The position numbers were made by a program, and so were the translations under genes. Source: Nocardia pseudobrasiliensis NBRC 108224 (GTDB taxonomy: Bacteria > Actinomycetota > Actinomycetes > Mycobacteriales > Mycobacteriaceae). From it: DNA of 64,000 nt. This document shows positions 20,839-29,986 of the stretch, one piece after another (positions within the stretch are counted from its first letter, which is position 1; every line of letters starts with the position of its first letter). The DNA lies in NCBI RefSeq assembly GCF_001613105.1, contig NZ_BDBS01000050.1:32499-96498 (forward strand), given 5' to 3'. Under the pieces are notes generated by a model. It ran no database searches, had not been told where the DNA came from, and was given only the letters and a program-made list of their open reading frames with translations.

Positions 20839-22020
20839 TCAGTTGCGGGCGGGCAGAATTCGACCGCCGACCTCGCCCAGGCCGATCCGACGGCCGTCGG
20901 ATCCCGGTGCGGTCGCGGTGATGACCACCTCGTCGCCGTCCTCCAGAAAGGTGCGCTTCTCGCCGTTCACAGCGACGGGTTCGCTTCCGCCCCAGGACAA
21001 TTCCATGAACGAACCGCGTTGATCGCGCTCCGGGCCGGAGATGGTGCCGGAGGCGTACAGATCGCCCGGGCGGGTGGACGCGCCGTTGACGGTCATATGC
21101 GCGAGCATCTGCGCCGGGGACCAGTACATGCGCCGATAGGGCGGGCGCGCCACCAGCTCGCCGTTCCAGTGCACGGCCAGATCCAGGTCCAGGCCCCAGG
21201 ATTCGCGTTCGCGCAGATACGGCAGCGGTTCGGGCTCCTGCCCGGGCAGCGGCACCCGCGCCTGCTCCAATGCCGCGAGCGGGGTGATCCAGGCCGACAT
21301 CGAGGTGGCGAACGACTTGCCGAGGAACGGGCCCAGCGGCTGATACTCCCAGCCCTGGATGTCACGCGCGGACCAGTCGTTGATCAGCGCGACGCCGAAG
21401 ACGTGCTCGGCGAACTCCGCGGTGCCGATCCGCTCACCCAGCTCCGAGCCCGCACCGACCACGAAACCGAGTTCGGCCTCGATGTCCAGGCGCTTCGTCG
21501 GGCCGAAGTCCGGTGTGCCCGAGGGAGTTCGGCGCTGCCCGGTGGGCCGCGCGATATCGGTGCCGGAGACCACGACCGTACCGGAGCGCCCGTGATAGCC
21601 GACCGGCAGATGCCGCCAGTTCGGCAGCAGCGGTTCGCTGTCCGGCCGCAACAGGCGGCCGAGATTGCTCGCGTGATCGATACTGGCGTAGAAGTCGACG
21701 TAGTCGCCGATCTCCACCGGCAGTCGCAGGCGGACCGAATGTACGGAATGGACTGCGGCGGTGGGTATTTCGCCCTCGACGCGCTCGCGCAGCCGGTCGC
21801 GGACCTCGCGCCAGCGGGCCGGACCCTGCGCCAGGAAGGCATTGAGGGTCGGGGCGGCGAAGGTCGAATCCTCCAGCAGCGCGGCCAGATCCAGTACCGC
21901 GTCGCCGAGTCGCACGCCGACGCGGAAGTCGCCGCCGCTCGGCGCGAACACCCCGTAGGGCAGATTGCCGGGACCGAACAGGGAGTCCTCGGCGACCTCG
22001 ATGCGCAGGGTGTCGGTCAT
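20839..22020 (-). CDS. fahA: Fumarylacetoacetase
   Basis: 393 residues. Last enzyme of tyrosine/homogentisate breakdown, cleaving fumarylacetoacetate to fumarate and acetoacetate. Eukaryote-like FAH signatures: YVDFYASIDHASNLGRL, LPVGYHGRSGTVVVSGTDI, ELGFVVG and FGVALINDWSARDIQ, with the metal-binding Asp/Glu residues in them. ATG 22020 overlaps the hmgA stop (ATGA), so the two are translationally coupled. Maleylacetoacetate isomerase is not in the pair and must lie elsewhere or be replaced. Confidence 0.95.
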   Translation of the reverse strand: MTDTLRIEVAEDSLFGPGNLPYGVFAPSGGDFRVGVRLGDAVLDLAALLEDSTFAAPTLNAFLAQGPARWREVRDRLRERVEGEIPTAAVHSVHSVRLRLPVEIGDYVDFYASIDHASNLGRLLRPDSEPLLPNWRHLPVGYHGRSGTVVVSGTDIARPTGQRRTPSGTPDFGPTKRLDIEAELGFVVGAGSELGERIGTAEFAEHVFGVALINDWSARDIQGWEYQPLGPFLGKSFATSMSAWITPLAALEQARVPLPGQEPEPLPYLRERESWGLDLDLAVHWNGELVARPPYRRMYWSPAQMLAHMTVNGASTRPGDLYASGTISGPERDQRGSFMELSWGGSEPVAVNGEKRTFLEDGDEVVITATAPGSDGRRIGLGEVGGRILPARN

Positions 22021-23231
22021 CGGTTCTCCTCCTCGGCGGCCGGTCCGCGACCCGACCAGGTCCATGCGTAGTTCGGATCCTCACAGGCCAGCGCGCCCTC
22101 GCCGAGGCCGAGCGGCCGGAAGGTGTCGACCATGACAGCCAGTTCGTCGAAGAACTCCGCGCCGATGCTGCGCTCGTAGGCGCCGGGCTGCGGGCCGTGC
22201 GCGTAGCCGCCCGGATGCACCGAGACCGAACCCTGTGTGATGCCGGATCCCCTGCGCGCCTCGTAATTTCCGCCGCAGTAGAACATGATCTCGTCGGAAT
22301 CGACATTGGAGTGGTAGTAGGGCACCGGAATCGACAGCGGGTGGTAGTCGACCTTGCGGGGTACGAAATTGCACACCACGAAGTTGTTGCCCTCGAAGGC
22401 CTGATGGGCCGGCGGCGGCTGATGGATGCGGCCGGTGATCGGCTCGAAGTTCTCGATATTGAACGTGTAGGGGTACAGGTAGCCGTCCCAGCCGACCACG
22501 TCGAAGGGATGGGTGGCATAGACCAGGCGGGTGCCCACGATCTCGCGGCCCGGGCGGTGCTTGACCAGCACCTCCACCTCGTCGCCCTCCTCGGTCCGCA
22601 ATTCGGTGGGGCCGTGGAGATCTCGTTCGCAGTACGGCGAATGCTCCAGGAACTGGCCGTATTTGGACAGATAGCGCTTCGGTGGGGCGATGTGACCGGT
22701 CGCCTCGATGGCGTACGCCTTGAGCGGCTCGCCCGCGCCCGGTCGCCAGCGATGGGTGGTCGCCCGCGGTAGCAGCACCTGATCGCCCTGGCGGACCGGC
22801 AGCGATCCGAAGACCGTGTCGACCGTGCCGGAACCGGATTCGATGTAGACCAGCTCGTCGCCGATCGCATTGCGGTACAGCGGTGATTCCCGCTGGGCCA
22901 CCACATAGGAGATGCGTACGTCGTCGTTGCCCAGAATGAGCCGGCGGCCGGTCACCACATCCGTATTCGCCGCGGTGTCCCCGGGGAACAGCTCCGGCAG
23001 CCGCAGATGCCGGTGGCGCAGTGGATGATTGGGCACCGTCTCCTGATTGGGCGGTTGCCAGGGCGTCGAATCCACGATCGCCGGTGGCAGTGCCCGGTGG
23101 TACAGCAGTGAGGAATCGCTGGAGAAGCCCTCCTCGCCCATCAGCTCCTCGTAGTAGAGCTGCCCCTGCTCGTCGCGATGTTGGGTGTGCCGCTTCGGGG
23201 GCACCGACCCGAGTTGCCGATAGAACGCCAT
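22017..23231 (-). CDS. hmgA: Homogentisate 1,2-dioxygenase
   Basis: 404 residues. Fe(II) dioxygenase opening the homogentisate ring to maleylacetoacetate. Cupin-type protein with the conserved C-terminal blocks FYCGGNYEARRGSGI and HPGGYAHGPQPGAYE, which carry iron ligands and the active site. I start at ATG 23231 (MAFYRQLGSVPPKRH) because GGGAGAG lies just upstream and the family begins here; a longer frame upstream crosses an operator-like repeat. Forms an operon with fahA and follows a TetR gene on the same strand. Confidence 0.95.
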   Translation of the reverse strand: MAFYRQLGSVPPKRHTQHRDEQGQLYYEELMGEEGFSSDSSLLYHRALPPAIVDSTPWQPPNQETVPNHPLRHRHLRLPELFPGDTAANTDVVTGRRLILGNDDVRISYVVAQRESPLYRNAIGDELVYIESGSGTVDTVFGSLPVRQGDQVLLPRATTHRWRPGAGEPLKAYAIEATGHIAPPKRYLSKYGQFLEHSPYCERDLHGPTELRTEEGDEVEVLVKHRPGREIVGTRLVYATHPFDVVGWDGYLYPYTFNIENFEPITGRIHQPPPAHQAFEGNNFVVCNFVPRKVDYHPLSIPVPYYHSNVDSDEIMFYCGGNYEARRGSGITQGSVSVHPGGYAHGPQPGAYERSIGAEFFDELAVMVDTFRPLGLGEGALACEDPNYAWTWSGRGPAAEEENR

Positions 23232-23257
23232 GCCCGCTCTCCCGCCAGGTTGCTGGT

Positions 23258-23291
23258 CGGATAGATAATTTTTCTTCATCCTAGCTATCCG
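23258..23291. promoter_or_regulatory. Inverted repeat upstream of hmgA (possible operator)
   Basis: CGGATAG and CTATCCG, a 7-bp perfect inverted repeat with a 20-bp A/T-rich spacer, 27 bp before the hmgA start. The spacing is wide for one TetR dimer, so it may be two half sites or a promoter-flanking pair. The TetR gene at 23367 is the obvious candidate binder. Confidence 0.45.
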
Positions 23292-23366
23292 GATTGCCCT
23301 GTCGTAAGCGCTTTCGCCATTCCAACCGGATTGTTGGTCACGAGCCCCTGCGGGCACACCAGGACT

Positions 23367-23996
23367 TCAGGCGCTACGCAACGCCCGGTACACGGCCGCA
23401 CCCACGAAGGCCCCCAGATCCTCTGGGCTCCAATCACCTTCGCCCGACATCAATGTGCGCACCGCCCCCTCGCCCGCGGACACCCACAGCTCCACCAGGG
23501 CCGGAAGCTTGCGATCGGCATCCTTGGTACCCCAGGCGTGCAGCGTCGGGCGCAGTCGGCGCAGGCAGCGCTCGACGGCGAATTCGCGACCGCGGCCGAA
23601 GGAGTGGCTCACCGCCGGATCGGGATTGCCGTACAGCAGCTTCCAGGTGTCGGGCCGGGTGGCCACCGTTTCCAGCAGGGCCCGGAAACCCTCGACGAAC
23701 ACCTCTTCGTCGGCCTCGACCCGGCGGCGCGGCAGCGCGTTCATGATGCCGTCGAGCAGATAGCGCTCCTCGCGGCGGATGAGCTCGTCGATGAGTTCGA
23801 CGCGATCGGCATAGCAGGCGTAGACGACCGGGCGGGTGACGTTCATCCGTTCGGCGACGGCCGCGATGGTGACCGCCGCGATGCCGTCCTCGACCGCGAT
23901 CCGCAATGCGGTATCGAGCACCTGCGGTCGGCGGCGTTCTGGCCCGAGGTGCTGGGCGCGCTGGCGCGGCACGGCCGGACTCGAACCCATGATCAC
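23367..23996 (-). CDS. TetR family transcriptional regulator upstream of hmgA
   Basis: 209 residues from GTG (an ATG two codons later is equally possible). TetR HTH with VTIAAVAERMNVTRPVVYACYADRVELI at about residues 41-68. The ligand domain shows EERYLLDGIMNALP and a C-terminal segment with PALVELWVSAGEGAVRTL. It lies 135 bp before hmgA in the same direction. By position it could regulate homogentisate use, but the TetR family label alone does not establish this. Confidence 0.85.
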   Translation of the reverse strand: MIMGSSPAVPRQRAQHLGPERRRPQVLDTALRIAVEDGIAAVTIAAVAERMNVTRPVVYACYADRVELIDELIRREERYLLDGIMNALPRRRVEADEEVFVEGFRALLETVATRPDTWKLLYGNPDPAVSHSFGRGREFAVERCLRRLRPTLHAWGTKDADRKLPALVELWVSAGEGAVRTLMSGEGDWSPEDLGAFVGAAVYRALRSA

Positions 23997-24139
23997 AAGA
24001 TATCAGCGGCTGGAACGGGCCGGCCGACCGCTTTCAGCAAACTCGCAGCACCGAAAGGTCGCCGCCATACCCGTCTGCATTTGACCTGATGCGCCCGATT
24101 TGTACAAGGTACAAGGAATTCTCCTGGAGTTTCTATGCC

Positions 24140-24165
24140 TACGGTTGCGTAACCGAACGGCCGTA
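24140..24165. promoter_or_regulatory. Palindromic operator candidate upstream of the fadE5-like gene
   Basis: Nested symmetric elements: TACG-GTTG-CGTA (24140-24151), CGGTT-GCGT-AACCG (24142-24155), and a second CCGTA arm at 24161-24165. A wider CCTGGAG/CTCCAGG pair (24123-24129 and 24173-24179) encloses them. The TACG-N4-CGTA core also occurs before the KAS III-like gene at 46664. Confidence 0.55.
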
Positions 24166-24213
24166 CGGCAACCTCCAGGTACAACATCAACCTCACCCTG
24201 AGGAGGCCCTTCC

Positions 24214-26040
24214 GTGTCGCACTACAAGGCGAACCTTCGTGACATCGAGTTCAACTTGTTCGAAGTGCTGGGAATCGGGGCACAGCTGGATGCCGGGAAC
24301 TACGGGGATCTGGATACGGAGACCGCCCGGGGCATCCTGACCGAGGTGCTGCGACTGGCCGAGGGGCCGGTGGCCGATTCGTTCGTCGACGCCGACCGCA
24401 ATCCCATCCGGTTCGACGCCGCCAACCACGAGGTGATCGTTCCCGATCTGCTGCACAAGACGGTCGCGGCGGTCAACGAGGCGGGCTGGTCCGGGCTGGG
24501 CATGCCCGAGGCGATGGGCGGGGTCAACGCGCCGTCGCCGCTGACCTGGGCGACGCAGGAGATGCTGGTGGCCGCGAACAACGCGGCCGCGTTCTTCAAT
24601 ATGGGCCCGCTCATGCACCACGTCCTCTTCTCCGAGGGCACCGAGGAGCAGCAGCGCTGGGCTCGGCACGCGTGGGACAACCGCTGGGCCGGAACGATGG
24701 TGCTCACCGAGCCCGACGCGGGCTCCGATGTCGGCATGGGTCGTACCAAGGCGACCCAGCAGCCCGACGGCACCTGGCATATCGAGGGCGTCAAGCGCTT
24801 CATCTCCGGCGGCGATGTCGGCGCCACGGCCGACAACATCTTCCACCTCACCCTGGCTCGGCCGGAGGGCGCGGGCCCGGGCACCAAGGGCCTGTCACTG
24901 TTCGTGGTGCCGAAGTACCTGTTCGACCGCGAGACAATGGAACTCGGCGAGCGCAACGGCGTACTGCTGACCAATCTCGAGCACAAGATGGGCATCAAGT
25001 CCTCGCCCACGGCCGAATTGACCTACGGCGGTGACAAACCCGCCGTCGGCTACCTGGTCGGCGAGGTGCACAACGGTATCGCTCAGATGTTCAAGGTGAT
25101 CGAGAACGCCCGCATGATGGTCGGCGTGCTCTCGGCGGGCACGCTGTCCACCGGCTATCTGAATGCGCTGGAGTACGCCAAGACTCGCGTACAGGGCGCC
25201 GATCTGACCCAGATGACCGATAAGACCGCGCCGCGCGTGACCATCACCCACCACCCGGACATCCGGCGCAGCCTGGCGCTGCAGAAGGCGTATTCGGAGG
25301 GTCTGCGCGCGCTGTATCTGTACTGCTCCGCCTACCAGAGCCCCGATATCGCCGAGGCCGCCTTCGGTGCGGATCCGGAACTGGCCGCGCGGGTCAACGA
25401 TCTGCTGCTGCCGATCGTCAAGGGTGTCGGCTCGGAGCGGGCCTACGAGGTGTTGACCGAAACCCTGCAGACCTTCGGCGGTTCGGGTTATCTGCAGGAC
25501 TACCCGATCGAGCAGTACATCCGCGATGTGAAGATCGACTCGCTCTACGAGGGCACCACGGCCATCCAGGCGCAGGACTTCTTCTTCCGCAAGATCATTC
25601 GCGACAAGGGCGTGGCGCTGACGCATGTGGCCGGGCTGATCCAGAAGTTCGTCGATTCCGACGAGGGCGACCTCAAGGCCGAGCGGGCGCTGCTGGCGAC
25701 CGCGCTGGGTGATGTGCAGGCGATGGCCGCCACGCTGTCCGGCTACCTCGTCGCCTCGCAGCAGACGCCGGAGGAGATCTACAAGGTCGGCCTGGGCTCG
25801 GTCCGATTCCTGCACGCCACAGGCGATCTCGTCATCGGCTGGCGGCTGCTCGAGCAGGCGAAGGTCGCGCTCGCGGCGCTGGACGGGCAGCCCTCGGAGA
25901 AGGATCGACTGTTCTACACCGGCAAGGTGGCAGTGGCCTCGTGGTTCGCCAAGAACCAGCTGCCGTTGCTGACCGGCGTGCGGTCGGTGCTGGCGAATCT
26001 GGACACCGACATCATGAAGCTCGACGAAGCGGCGTTCTGA
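24214..26040 (+). CDS. fadE5: FadE5-type acyl-CoA dehydrogenase
   Basis: 608 residues, the long acyl-CoA dehydrogenase form. N-terminal MSHYKANLRDIEFNLFEV is nearly that of mycobacterial FadE5. MVLTEPDAGSDVG is the FAD/substrate loop, YEGTTAIQAQDFFFRKI carries the catalytic Glu in the usual place, and an extra C-terminal helical domain follows (residues about 470-608). FadE5 oxidises medium to long saturated acyl-CoAs in beta-oxidation. GAGGAGG precedes GTG 24214. The palindromic region before it suggests control by a lipid-responsive repressor. Related paralogues are common, so exact orthology is not certain. Confidence 0.93.
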   Translation: MSHYKANLRDIEFNLFEVLGIGAQLDAGNYGDLDTETARGILTEVLRLAEGPVADSFVDADRNPIRFDAANHEVIVPDLLHKTVAAVNEAGWSGLGMPEAMGGVNAPSPLTWATQEMLVAANNAAAFFNMGPLMHHVLFSEGTEEQQRWARHAWDNRWAGTMVLTEPDAGSDVGMGRTKATQQPDGTWHIEGVKRFISGGDVGATADNIFHLTLARPEGAGPGTKGLSLFVVPKYLFDRETMELGERNGVLLTNLEHKMGIKSSPTAELTYGGDKPAVGYLVGEVHNGIAQMFKVIENARMMVGVLSAGTLSTGYLNALEYAKTRVQGADLTQMTDKTAPRVTITHHPDIRRSLALQKAYSEGLRALYLYCSAYQSPDIAEAAFGADPELAARVNDLLLPIVKGVGSERAYEVLTETLQTFGGSGYLQDYPIEQYIRDVKIDSLYEGTTAIQAQDFFFRKIIRDKGVALTHVAGLIQKFVDSDEGDLKAERALLATALGDVQAMAATLSGYLVASQQTPEEIYKVGLGSVRFLHATGDLVIGWRLLEQAKVALAALDGQPSEKDRLFYTGKVAVASWFAKNQLPLLTGVRSVLANLDTDIMKLDEAAF

Positions 26041-26091
26041 GTTTCTCGCGGAATCCCGGGAAGATCGGCGGATTGGGGGTACAACTACCCC

Positions 26092-26730
26092 ATGGTCTTC
26101 CCGGTGGACTTCGGCTGGCTGCAGGCATTGATCGTCGTACTGTTCGTGATCGGCCTCGCGCTGGTCGTGACGGGGCTGGTCAAGGCGCGGCGGGTCGGTT
26201 GGCGGGCCGTGGTCGGACGTGGGGCCGGGGCGCTGTCGGTATTGCTGGTGGCGGTGGTGATCCTGTGGGTCACCACGCTGCTGCAGACCTTCCTGGGCTT
26301 GACCGGAGAGGTCAAGGCCGCGCATCTGGTCGCGAAATCCGTTGCCAACAGCCCGCATACGCTCGATATCGATCTGACGCTGTTCGGCGACGGCGACCAT
26401 CCCGATCAGCATCAGACCTATCAGGTCGAGGGCGATATGTGGGTGCTGCAGGCCAATATCGTCGAGCTCGAACCGTGGGTGAACGCGCTGGGCTTCCATT
26501 CCGGGTACAAGGTGACCAGGCTCTACGGTCAGCGGCTGGACGGCGTTGCGGTGAAGCAGAATCAGATCTTCCTCAACGGCAGCGACCAGGACTTCTTCGA
26601 GGACATGCGTAACGAGAGCTGGTACACCAAGCCGTTCGTCCGTTCGGCCTACGGCAATGCGGTGATCGCCGTCGCGGGCAACTACGACGTATTCATCTCC
26701 CGCGATGCGATCAAGACTCGCCCGGCCTAG
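26092..26730 (+). CDS. Membrane-anchored hypothetical protein
   Basis: 212 residues. Two hydrophobic helices near the N-terminus (about 9-30 and 44-68) are joined by a basic loop (KARRVGWRAVVGRG), which by the positive-inside rule is cytoplasmic. The remaining 140 residues should be outside: a mixed alpha/beta domain with FGDGDHPDQHQTYQVEGDMW and NYDVFISRDAIK. No cysteines or known catalytic motif. It follows the fadE5-like gene by 51 bp in the same direction and may be co-transcribed. Family not recognised. Confidence 0.75.
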   Translation: MVFPVDFGWLQALIVVLFVIGLALVVTGLVKARRVGWRAVVGRGAGALSVLLVAVVILWVTTLLQTFLGLTGEVKAAHLVAKSVANSPHTLDIDLTLFGDGDHPDQHQTYQVEGDMWVLQANIVELEPWVNALGFHSGYKVTRLYGQRLDGVAVKQNQIFLNGSDQDFFEDMRNESWYTKPFVRSAYGNAVIAVAGNYDVFISRDAIKTRPA

Positions 26731-26763
26731 TCGCGGAATTCGGCGATAACGACCACTTCCTTA

Positions 26764-27399
26764 TCAGTCCAGATCTGCGTCCAGTTCGGCCCACGTGATG
26801 CTGACATCCAGCGGATCACTGATCGCGACGGCAATCGGGCTATGTGACCGGAACCGAGTCTCTGCTACCACGTACTGGCCCGCGCTGTTGAGCCGCAACA
26901 CTTCAATGGACTTGACGGGACCGTTGTTGTTGTCCAACTTCACGATCCAGTATTGCTCGATACCCAGATCGGCATACTCGGCTCGCTTATCGATGCAGTC
27001 GGCCGTGACGGTGCCTGGCGAGACGACTTCGATTACAAGGAGCGTGTCCGCAAACGTCGGCTTGGTCTTCCATCGGCCGCGCGGCTCCTCGATACAGCGA
27101 TAGACAATGCCATCCGGCCGTCGGAAGTTGAGCGGGACGTCCGACACCAGCATGTCCAGTTCGCCGCTGGCCTTGATGCATGGTTCGTCGGCGCCGCGTT
27201 TGCGAACAGCGTCGCGTAGAGCCCTCTCGATTGCATGGGCTACGGCAACATGGTTCGGTGACGGCGACTCGCAGAATACGACGAGACCGTCCTTCGCCTC
27301 GATTGTCCGGGACAAGTCTTCAGGCATTGCCAGGTAGGTGTCCAGATCGATCGACGGATCACCCATGCGCAGCCAGGACCAGTCGTATGCTCCGCTCAC
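26764..27399 (-). CDS. Uma2 family (DUF820) restriction-nuclease-like protein
   Basis: About 211 residues with the PD-(D/E)xK fold typical of Uma2: RRPDGIVYRC (PD), LLVIEVVSPG (E) and DKRAEYADLGIEQYWIV (K). These proteins are very numerous in Nocardia, cyanobacteria and others, usually without known targets; nuclease activity is assumed from the fold. Start uncertain: GTG 27399 gives VSGAYDWSW, fitting relatives; a longer start at 27453 exists. Base composition is slightly less GC-rich than its neighbours, with many rare third positions, hinting at acquired DNA. A broken relative occurs at 61513. Confidence 0.85.
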   Translation of the reverse strand: MSGAYDWSWLRMGDPSIDLDTYLAMPEDLSRTIEAKDGLVVFCESPSPNHVAVAHAIERALRDAVRKRGADEPCIKASGELDMLVSDVPLNFRRPDGIVYRCIEEPRGRWKTKPTFADTLLVIEVVSPGTVTADCIDKRAEYADLGIEQYWIVKLDNNNGPVKSIEVLRLNSAGQYVVAETRFRSHSPIAVAISDPLDVSITWAELDADLD

Positions 27400-27471
27400 C
27401 TGGATCAGCCTACCTACGGCAGGCGCGCGGTGGCCGCGTTCCCCGCCTGCCATGATCGTGCCCGACGCGCC

Positions 27472-28287
27472 TCATTCGGTGGTGTCCACGACGACGGGTG
27501 CGTGGTCGGATGCACCTTTACCCTTGCGTTCGTCCCGGTCGATGCGGGCGTCGGTGACGCGAGCGGCCAAAGCCGGTGAGGCGAGGATGAAGTCGATCTT
27601 CATACCCTCTCGCCGCGGGAAGCGCAGCTGGGTGTAGTCCCAGTAGGTGTAGACGCCCGGTCCGGGGGCGAAGGGGCGCACCACATCCGAGAATCCGGTG
27701 TCGAGGATCGAACGGAACGCCTCGCGCTCCGGCTCCGACACGTGGGTCTTGCCCTCGAAGAACTCCGGGGACCACACGTCGTCGTCGGTCGGCGCGATAT
27801 TCCAGTCGCCGCACAGCGCGATCTGTGCACTCGGATTCTCCGCCAGCCAGCGCGCGGTCGAAGCCCGCAGCGCCGCAAGCCATTCCAGTTTGTAGGCGTA
27901 GTGCGGATCGTGCAGCGCCCGGCCGTTGGGAATGTAGAGGCTCCACACGCGCATCCCGCCGCAGGTCGCGCCGACGGCTCGCGCTTCCACCACCGGCGCG
28001 GGCAGCAGCGAGGTCGCGGCGTCCTTGTCGAAGCCGGGCTGGCCGGGGAAGGCGATCTCGACATCGTCGAGACCGATCCGCGACGCGATCGCCACGCCGT
28101 TCCACTGACTCAGGCCGATATGCGCGACCTCGTAGCCCGCCTCTTCGAAACGCTCCGTGGGGAACTGGTCGTCACGGCATTTGGTCTCCTGCATGGCGAG
28201 TACATCGATATCGCCGCGATCGAGCCAGGACAGCACCCGATCCAGCCGCGACCGAATCGAATTGACGTTCCACGTTGCCAAACGCAC
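27472..28287 (-). CDS. xthA: Exodeoxyribonuclease III
   Basis: 271 residues. AP endonuclease / 3'-5' exonuclease of base excision repair. Motifs in order: ATWNVNSIRSR, MQETKCRDDQ, WNGVAIAS, YIPNGR, CGDWNIAP, DYTQLRFPRREGMKIDFIL and the catalytic SDHAPVV near the end. GTG 28287 has GAGGG at good spacing; the longer frame upstream is antisense of the GNAT gene. It opens the xthA-GNAT-def run that matches mycobacterial Rv0427c-Rv0429c. Confidence 0.95.
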   Translation of the reverse strand: MRLATWNVNSIRSRLDRVLSWLDRGDIDVLAMQETKCRDDQFPTERFEEAGYEVAHIGLSQWNGVAIASRIGLDDVEIAFPGQPGFDKDAATSLLPAPVVEARAVGATCGGMRVWSLYIPNGRALHDPHYAYKLEWLAALRASTARWLAENPSAQIALCGDWNIAPTDDDVWSPEFFEGKTHVSEPEREAFRSILDTGFSDVVRPFAPGPGVYTYWDYTQLRFPRREGMKIDFILASPALAARVTDARIDRDERKGKGASDHAPVVVDTTE

Positions 28288-28307
28288 AGATATACCCTCG
28301 TCACGTT

Positions 28308-29261
28308 TCACGCCGGAGAGGCGTAGCGGTAGTGATGGTGTTCCACGAAGCCCATATCCCGATACAGCGCCAGCGCCGCGGCATTGTCCGCCTCCACCTG
28401 CACGTAGGCGTGGGTCGCGCCGTGCCGGTGTCCCCAGCGGATCAGTTCGGCGCAAATCAGCGTGCCCAGGCCGTGGCGGCGGTGCGGGGCCGCGACGGCG
28501 ATGCAGCTCAGGCCGATCCAGCGCAGGCCGTCCGGCGCGGTGGTCAGCGCACCGCGGCCGATGGCCAGCGGATCCGGCAAACCCAGTGTGGCGAAACCCA
28601 ATTCGCCCTCGCGCACGGCCCGCAGTACCGGCACGTCCGGATTCGGCGGCGGGACGGCGACCGTATCCTCGCCGCGGAAGCGATGCAGTTCCAACCAGGC
28701 CTCGTTCGGCTCCGGTTCCACCCGCACCATCGAGGGGCCCTGGGGCAGAACGAAATTGCCGATATCGATACCGAGTACCACGGTCTCGCTCCAGGTGCGC
28801 CAGCCCGGCGGCGCGGGCGCGAGCCGGTCCGGCAGGCGCAGGCGCACGGGCAACTCGCGCGCGGCGTACCACTCGGCGACGCGCTGCAGCGTTTCCACGT
28901 GCAGCCGGGCCGGTTCGCCCATTTCGCCCAGGGGCACAGCGGAATTGGCGCGGTTGGTATAGCCGTTGCCCGCGGCAAGCAGCCAGCCGTCGAGCCAGGC
29001 GCGCTCGACTCCGGGCCAGCCGTCACATGCGGCGGCCTCCAGCGCGCGGATCTCGGCGGTGCGAATCGGCCTGGGCCCCAAGACTTTCATCGCCACGACG
29101 GCCACGGGCGGCACGGCCACGGTCTGTCCGTCGGAGGTACGCACCGTCACCGGGTCGTAGGCGATCAGTTCGCCGATCACATCGGTGAACTCGTAGCCCT
29201 GTCCGGCGGGCAGCCGGTAGCGGACCACCACGCGGCCGCCGAGCGGGAAATCGGTCGTCAC
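28308..29261 (-). CDS. GNAT acetyltransferase with N-terminal SH3-like domain (Rv0428c-like)
   Basis: 317 residues. An N-terminal beta-rich part (about 1-60, VVVRYRLPAGQGYEFTDVIGEL) is of the SH3-like type known from Rv0428c relatives. The C-terminal GNAT fold (about 185-317) carries the acetyl-CoA loop APHRRHGLGTLICAELI (Q/RxxGxG/A) and VEADNAAALALYRDMGF. It should acetylate an amine; the natural substrate is unknown. Start GTG overlaps the def stop (GTGA), so it is coupled to peptide deformylase, as in mycobacteria. Confidence 0.9.
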   Translation of the reverse strand: MTTDFPLGGRVVVRYRLPAGQGYEFTDVIGELIAYDPVTVRTSDGQTVAVPPVAVVAMKVLGPRPIRTAEIRALEAAACDGWPGVERAWLDGWLLAAGNGYTNRANSAVPLGEMGEPARLHVETLQRVAEWYAARELPVRLRLPDRLAPAPPGWRTWSETVVLGIDIGNFVLPQGPSMVRVEPEPNEAWLELHRFRGEDTVAVPPPNPDVPVLRAVREGELGFATLGLPDPLAIGRGALTTAPDGLRWIGLSCIAVAAPHRRHGLGTLICAELIRWGHRHGATHAYVQVEADNAAALALYRDMGFVEHHHYRYASPA

Positions 29262-29854
29262 TCAGCCTCGTCGTGGCCGAACGGATCCGGCACGGTGCCC
29301 GGCACCCAGCTCAGATCCGGCTTGCCCCAGCCGTTGCGCTTGATGGCCTTCTTCGCCGCGCGGGCGTTGCGGCCGATCAGCACGTCCACATAGAGGAAGC
29401 CGTCGAGATGGCCGACCTCGTGCTGCAACATGCGAGCGAAGAAGCCCTTGCCCTCGATCGTGATCGCCTTGCCGTGCTCGTCGGTGCCGGTGACGCGGGC
29501 CCAATCGGCGCGGCCGGTGGGGAACTGCTCGCCGGGGACCGACAGACAACCCTCCTCGTCATCGTCCGGATCGGGCATCGTCTCGGGGATTTCGGAGGTC
29601 TCGAGTACCGGATTGACCACTACGCCGCGCCGCTTGGCGACCTTGCCGTCCGCGGCGACATCCGGGCAGTCGTAGACGAACAGCCGCAGCCCGACGCCCA
29701 CCTGATTGGCGGCCAGACCCACACCGTGCGCGGCGTCGAGGGTGTCGAACATGTCGCTGATCAGCTCGGCGAGCTCCTCCGGCGACTGGGTGACCTGTTC
29801 GGTGGGATTGTGCAGGACCGGATCACCGACGATGCGGATCGGAAGAATCGCCAT
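29258..29854 (-). CDS. def: Peptide deformylase
   Basis: 198 residues. Removes the formyl group from nascent proteins. All three family motifs are present: GVGLAANQVGV, EEGCLSVPGE (metal Cys) and LQHEVGHLDG (HExxH metal site). The insertion between motifs and the C-terminal tail are as in actinobacterial type I enzymes. ATG 29854 begins MAILPIRIVGDPVLH, the usual start; a GTG two codons earlier is possible. No clear Shine-Dalgarno, so it may be leaderless. Divergent from the DUF3263 gene. Confidence 0.96.
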   Translation of the reverse strand: MAILPIRIVGDPVLHNPTEQVTQSPEELAELISDMFDTLDAAHGVGLAANQVGVGLRLFVYDCPDVAADGKVAKRRGVVVNPVLETSEIPETMPDPDDDEEGCLSVPGEQFPTGRADWARVTGTDEHGKAITIEGKGFFARMLQHEVGHLDGFLYVDVLIGRNARAAKKAIKRNGWGKPDLSWVPGTVPDPFGHDEAE

Positions 29855-29986
29855 GGTCACACACTGTACTGAAGGGCCTCCGACACGCCGTAGGTCGCAT
29901 CTGGGAACGCGGGCATCCGTGGTTGAATGAGCGGCGACGTATAAGCACCTCAGTGTTTGGAACAAGACGTCTGGCGAGGGAGCGAT